A stretch of DNA of 7,830 nt from Deltaproteobacteria bacterium (GTDB lineage Bacteria > Desulfobacterota > Binatia > UBA9968 > CAXXLF01): contig JACZXR010000093.1 in assembly GCA_022571535.1 (NCBI GenBank), positions 1 through 7,830 of the forward strand, given 5' to 3'. A program made the position numbers and the translations under genes. The notes below the pieces were generated by a model. That model was not told the DNA's origin. It searched no databases and was given only the letters and a program-made list of their open reading frames with translations. Below are positions 5,575 through 7,830 of this stretch, one piece after another (within the stretch, counting starts at the first letter, position 1; every line of letters starts with the position of its first letter).

Positions 5575-6597
5575 ATGTATAGGAGTTGGAGTAAATTAAT
5601 TAAACCCAATAAGCTTGAGGTGGACGATAAAAGCCTCACCTCTACTTATGGCAAGTTTGTCGGAGAACCCTTTGAAAGGGGCTTCGGCCAGACGATAGGC
5701 AACTCTTTAAGGAGAGTCCTCCTCTCCTCCTTGATGGGGGCGGCCATTACCTCGATCCGGATCAAGGGGGTTCTCCACGAGTTTTCGACCATCCCTGGAG
5801 TTACCGAGGATGTGACGGATATCATCCTCAACTTGAAACAAGTCCATCCTAGGCTGCTCAACGTGGAACAGGAGAGTCTCAAACTGGAGGTCAAGGGGCC
5901 AAAGGAGATCCTGGCAAGGGAGATCAAAACAGGTCCCAATGTGGAGATCATCAACCAAGAGCACCACATTGCCACCCTGTCCAAGGAGGGGAAACTTGAG
6001 ATCGAGATGGTCGTAAAGATGGGGCGAGGTTATGTGCCGGCGGAACGTAATAAGGAGGAAGGGGTCCCGGTGGATACGATTTTTTTGGATGCGATATTCT
6101 CCCCGATCCAGAGGGTGAATTTTCATGTCACCAATGCTCGGGTTGGTCAGCGGACAGATTATGACCGCTTGGTCTTGGAGGTGTGGTCGGATGGCAGTGT
6201 GAAACCGGAAGATGCGGTGGCGTATGCAGCCAAACTCCTGGGGGATCAGCTTAGCGTCTTCATCAATTTTGAAGAAGAACCAGAGGATTCTGAGACTCGA
6301 AAGGAACCTGCTACGGCGCCCCTGAATGAGAATCTTGTTCGCAGCGTGGACGAGTTAGAATTTTCGGTTCGTTCCCAAAATTGCTTGCAGAGCGCCGATA
6401 TCAAATATATTGTGGAGCTTGTCCAAAAGGGCGAGCAGGAGATGCTGAAAACTAAAAATTTTGGCCGTAAATCTCTGAATGAGATCAAAGAAATTCTCCG
6501 GGAAATGGGACTGGAGCTAGGGATGAAATTGGACTCTTTCCCCTCTCGAGAGGAGCTCGACAGAAGCAGGCAGGTGAGGCAGAAAGAGACAGCTTAG
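5575..6597 (+). CDS. rpoA: DNA-directed RNA polymerase subunit alpha
   Basis: Alpha dimerises to nucleate assembly of the polymerase core, and its C-terminal domain binds UP elements and activators. The 340 residues show the N-terminal dimerisation domain with ERGFGQTIGNSLRRVLLSSLMGAAI (34-58), GVTEDVTDIILNLK (75-88) and the helix AVAYAAKLLGDQL (215-227). A charged linker follows (about 232-256, glutamate-rich), then the C-terminal domain from 257. There, VRSQNCL holds Arg266 and Asn269, equivalent to E. coli Arg265 and Asn268, and NFGRKSLNEIKEIL (295-308) keeps the DNA-backbone contacts. UP-element recognition should therefore be intact. ATG 5575 has GGAG 5566-5569 at 5 nt. It is 3 nt from rplQ. 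Confidence 0.98.
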   Translation: MYRSWSKLIKPNKLEVDDKSLTSTYGKFVGEPFERGFGQTIGNSLRRVLLSSLMGAAITSIRIKGVLHEFSTIPGVTEDVTDIILNLKQVHPRLLNVEQESLKLEVKGPKEILAREIKTGPNVEIINQEHHIATLSKEGKLEIEMVVKMGRGYVPAERNKEEGVPVDTIFLDAIFSPIQRVNFHVTNARVGQRTDYDRLVLEVWSDGSVKPEDAVAYAAKLLGDQLSVFINFEEEPEDSETRKEPATAPLNENLVRSVDELEFSVRSQNCLQSADIKYIVELVQKGEQEMLKTKNFGRKSLNEIKEILREMGLELGMKLDSFPSREELDRSRQVRQKETA

Positions 6598-6600
6598 ATA

Positions 6601-7065
6601 ATGCGTCATCTGAAAAAGGGAAGAAAGCTCAACCGTAGTCCCAGCCACCGTTCAGCCATGATGCGCAATCTGGTGACTTCCTTGTTGCGTCACGATCGTA
6701 TCGAGACTACCGATCCTAAGGCTAAGGAGCTTAGACGCTGGTCGGATTGGATGATCAGCTTGGGGAAAGAAGGAGGCCTGCATGCACGGCGCCAAGCCTT
6801 GGCAGTGATTAGGGATAAGGCTGTGGTGAGAAAGGTCTTTAACATCTTAGGCCCGCGTTTTAAAGACCGTCCGGGGGGCTATACCCGTACCGTGAAGATC
6901 GGGTTGCGAAGGGGGGATAACGCGCCCCTGTCTTTGATAGAGGTCATTCCCGAACAAGAAGTCTTGAAGGCTGAGCCCACCTCCACTGCTAGCAAGCGCA
7001 AGAGACGACCCACCACAAGGAAAGGCCGACCGAAAAAAGAGGCTGAGCCGGAAGCCGCAGCATAA
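6601..7065 (+). CDS. rplQ: 50S ribosomal protein L17 with a basic C-terminal extension
   Basis: L17 is a large-subunit protein near the peptide exit tunnel. The core of about 118 residues is typical: MRHLKKGRKLNRSPSHRSAMMRNLVTSLL, then RIETTDPKAKELRRW, and GGYTRTVKIGLRRGDNAPLSLIEVI. The 154-residue product carries about 32 extra C-terminal residues that are low-complexity (Lys/Arg/Ala/Glu/Pro/Thr; KRKRRPTTRKGRPKK near 133-147, then an Ala/Glu end). Such tails occur in several L17 lineages and are probably disordered. The start ATG lies 3 nt after the rpoA stop with no strong Shine-Dalgarno, so coupling to rpoA is likely. It is the last recognisable gene of the cluster. No convincing GC-rich terminator with a T-tract follows. 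Confidence 0.96.
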   Translation: MRHLKKGRKLNRSPSHRSAMMRNLVTSLLRHDRIETTDPKAKELRRWSDWMISLGKEGGLHARRQALAVIRDKAVVRKVFNILGPRFKDRPGGYTRTVKIGLRRGDNAPLSLIEVIPEQEVLKAEPTSTASKRKRRPTTRKGRPKKEAEPEAAA

Positions 7066-7111
7066 GCAAAAAAGAGTGCCGGTCATTTTCTGCAGCTTTT
7101 GCGGTAGCCAG

Positions 7112-7382
7112 TCAAAGGTCGTTCAAAACCGCATCAGGTTTTCCTACATCATCACCGTAGGTCGTGGTGCACGCCATTTTTCTCCACCTCGGCCACATTA
7201 ACCAGGGGGGCCGTCCTGCGCCATAGCCTGACCCATGAACTCCTCCAGCTTTTCCAGAGTAGAGACACAGGAGCCACCCTGGTAATGTCTGCTCCCCTGG
7301 CAATAGCTGCCAGATCGGTTCCCGTAAAATTATGTGCAGGCTGACCTCCTGATTCCGACAGCTGGAGGTGTCTCCTCAACAA
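7112..7382 (-). pseudogene. Decayed C-terminal fragment of a ThDP-dependent decarboxylase-like gene
   Basis: Three minus-strand frames join into one protein-like reading. Frame A (7382-7263) gives SESGGQP, then TGTDLAAIARGAD, then ITRVAPVS. A second frame continues with TLEKLEEFMGQAMAQDG (7260-7210), and frame A resumes with PLVNVAEVEKNGVHHDLR (7208-7155). The order GGQP...TDLAAIARGAG, then a helix, then GP-(V/L)-hydrophobic strand is what I recall of the C-terminal half of sulfopyruvate/phosphonopyruvate decarboxylase-type thiamine-diphosphate enzymes. The first break is a (TC)n region near 7262-7265, explained by a CT duplication; the second is a run of six C (7205-7210) with one base too many. 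A possible third break near 7154 would add DDVGKPDAVLNDL, ending at 7112. The N-terminal two thirds, with the cofactor core, is missing. It is tail-to-tail with rplQ. Assignment to the broad family is fair; the exact substrate is unknown. Confidence 0.6.
7125..7142. repeat. Short perfect inverted repeat after rplQ
   Basis: AAAACC (7125-7130) and GGTTTT (7137-7142) are perfect reverse complements around a 6-nt spacer, GCATCA. It lies about 60 nt past the rplQ stop. The stem has only two G-C pairs and no following T-tract, so it is a poor terminator; it may be nothing more than chance. Confidence 0.3.
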
Positions 7383-7470
7383 ATTAATTGAGCCTAACCT
7401 CAGGAGAACCTTTTATTGGGGCAGGTGGGCGTGATAAATTAGGTTTCCAGTAGAAGGGGGGAATACGAAA

Positions 7471-7686
7471 TTGCTAAGACAATCTCTAAAGGATTTTGTC
7501 AAAATCGAATTGAAGGAAAAACTCTGGAAGCCCTCTCTGTGGGAAAAAGACGCGACCGCCCTCCCGGCTATTCTGATCGTGAGATCCCAGGCTGCCAATG
7601 CCGGTGGGATCCGTTGCTACCATACTGGTTCATTGTTTCGTGCCAGGGAGATCCCAGCCGAATTTTTGTCACTGTGGTTGGAATAA
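7471..7686 (+). CDS. Doubtful 71-residue ORF, unknown
   Basis: TTG 7471 opens 71 codons ending at TAA 7684-7686, with a purine run AAGGGGGG at 7454-7461, 9 nt upstream. The product begins charged and amphipathic (LRQSLKDFVKIELKEKLW), has a short hydrophobic patch ALPAILIVRS, and ends FLSLWLE; no signal peptide or known motif is visible. I recognise no family. The frame overlaps the GATCCCA inverted-repeat structure at 7583-7656, and a neighbouring + frame is also open across most of the same stretch, which argues against coding. It could be a chance frame or part of another decayed gene. In the 383 to 7470 side of this gap (7383-7470) nothing else is recognisable. Confidence 0.15.
   Translation: MLRQSLKDFVKIELKEKLWKPSLWEKDATALPAILIVRSQAANAGGIRCYHTGSLFRAREIPAEFLSLWLE
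7583..7656 (+). repeat. Three-arm GATCCCA / TGGGATC structure
   Basis: GATCCCA occurs at 7583-7589 and 7650-7656, and its exact complement TGGGATC lies between them at 7605-7611. The middle arm could pair with the upstream copy (loop 15 nt, with an extra inner GGC/GCC pairing at 7590-7592 and 7600-7602) or with the downstream copy (loop 38 nt), but not both. The two outer copies share a longer 10-mer, GAGATCCCAG. No T-tract follows the second stem. It may be a remnant of a repeated element or a switch-like leader; function is unproven. Confidence 0.4.
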
Positions 7687-7747
7687 TGCTGAAAGAAATC
7701 CTCGCTTGACTAGAGGAGTAGAAAGGCGTTATAAATATGTACTTTGA

Positions 7748-7830
7748 GGTGCTGTTGAAGCACAATTATTCGAAAAGATTGAAGAGTTTAGGTCATCTCT
7801 AGTGGCAACTCGACGACCAGGGGCACTGGG
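7748..7830 (+). other. Open reading frame running off the window end, possibly coding
   Basis: From 7748, after a TGA at 7745-7747, one + frame stays open to the window end. Read from GCT 7751 it has protein-like composition: AVEAQLFEKIEEFR then SSLVATRRPGALG. There is no ATG, GTG or TTG near its beginning; the first GTG is internal at 7802. A neighbouring-frame ATG at 7737 (MYFEV...) would join it only through a frameshift. It may be a broken gene or chance. I recognise no family. Confidence 0.2.

Noticed and set aside
5707..6126. Long minus-strand reading frame opposite rpoA
   Set aside because: It lies wholly inside rpoA, whose family match is unambiguous, and its product shows no recognisable features.
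7074..7106. Hairpin TGCCG...CGGTA just after rplQ as a terminator
   Set aside because: It has a weak five-pair stem with a wobble and a long loop, and no T-tract follows.
7164..7183. Intrinsic terminator for the rplQ transcript (a short stem TGGT-GCAC-GCCA followed by TTTTTCT)
   Set aside because: The stem is only about 4-5 pairs with wobbles, it lies 100 nt past rplQ, and it falls inside the protein-like pseudogene, so the T-run is better explained as decayed coding sequence.
7341..7365. Further CTGA heptads after rplQ
   Set aside because: The spacing between CTGA-like words is 8, 6 and 7 bases, not a constant 7, and the stretch is explained by the decarboxylase-like remnant.
7700..7717. 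Stem CCTC...GAGG near 7700-7716 as an RNA gene or terminator
   Set aside because: It has only four to five pairs with a 9-nt loop, and no T-tract or tRNA features.

Overview
The window is the 3' half of a bacterial spc/alpha ribosomal-protein cluster, all on the + strand. It ends in about 760 bases of apparently non-essential, decaying sequence. The order is rpsE (3' end only), rplO, secY, adk, map, infA, rpmJ, rpsM, rpsK, rpsD, rpoA, rplQ. Having adk and map between secY and infA, and rpsD between rpsK and rpoA, is the common arrangement outside Gamma-/Betaproteobacteria. Adenylate kinase has the four-cysteine zinc LID, and S4 and L36 are both zinc-type (C+). These traits and the moderate GC fit a deep-branching Gram-negative lineage such as Desulfobacterota, Nitrospirota or NC10, but the sequence alone does not fix the phylum.

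Layout: 1-3390 is a very tight block (rpsE, rplO, secY, adk, map). Its joins are 7 nt, an 8-bp overlap, 9 nt and a 4-bp ATGA overlap, which suggests translational coupling. No rpmD (L30) lies between rpsE and rplO, where it usually sits. 3391-4463 is looser. The map-infA, infA-rpmJ and rpsM-rpsK gaps are filled partly by degenerate 7-bp tandem repeats: CTGAnnn in both orientations, and a second GCYnnnn type. 4464-7065 is compact again (rpsK, rpsD, rpoA, rplQ). 7066-7830 holds no intact gene that I recognise. It carries a minus-strand remnant of a thiamine-diphosphate-dependent decarboxylase-like gene with at least two frame changes, several short inverted repeats, and two weak reading frames of unknown meaning.

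Together the genes supply ribosome parts (S5, L15, L36, S13, S11, S4, L17), initiation factor IF-1, the RNA polymerase alpha subunit, the Sec channel, the N-terminal methionine trimming enzyme and an adenylate-charge enzyme. This is core growth machinery, normally co-transcribed. I do not see a new biological system here. The observations most worth following up are the heptad repeats inside an otherwise conserved operon, the missing rpmD, and the decayed gene tail-to-tail with rplQ.
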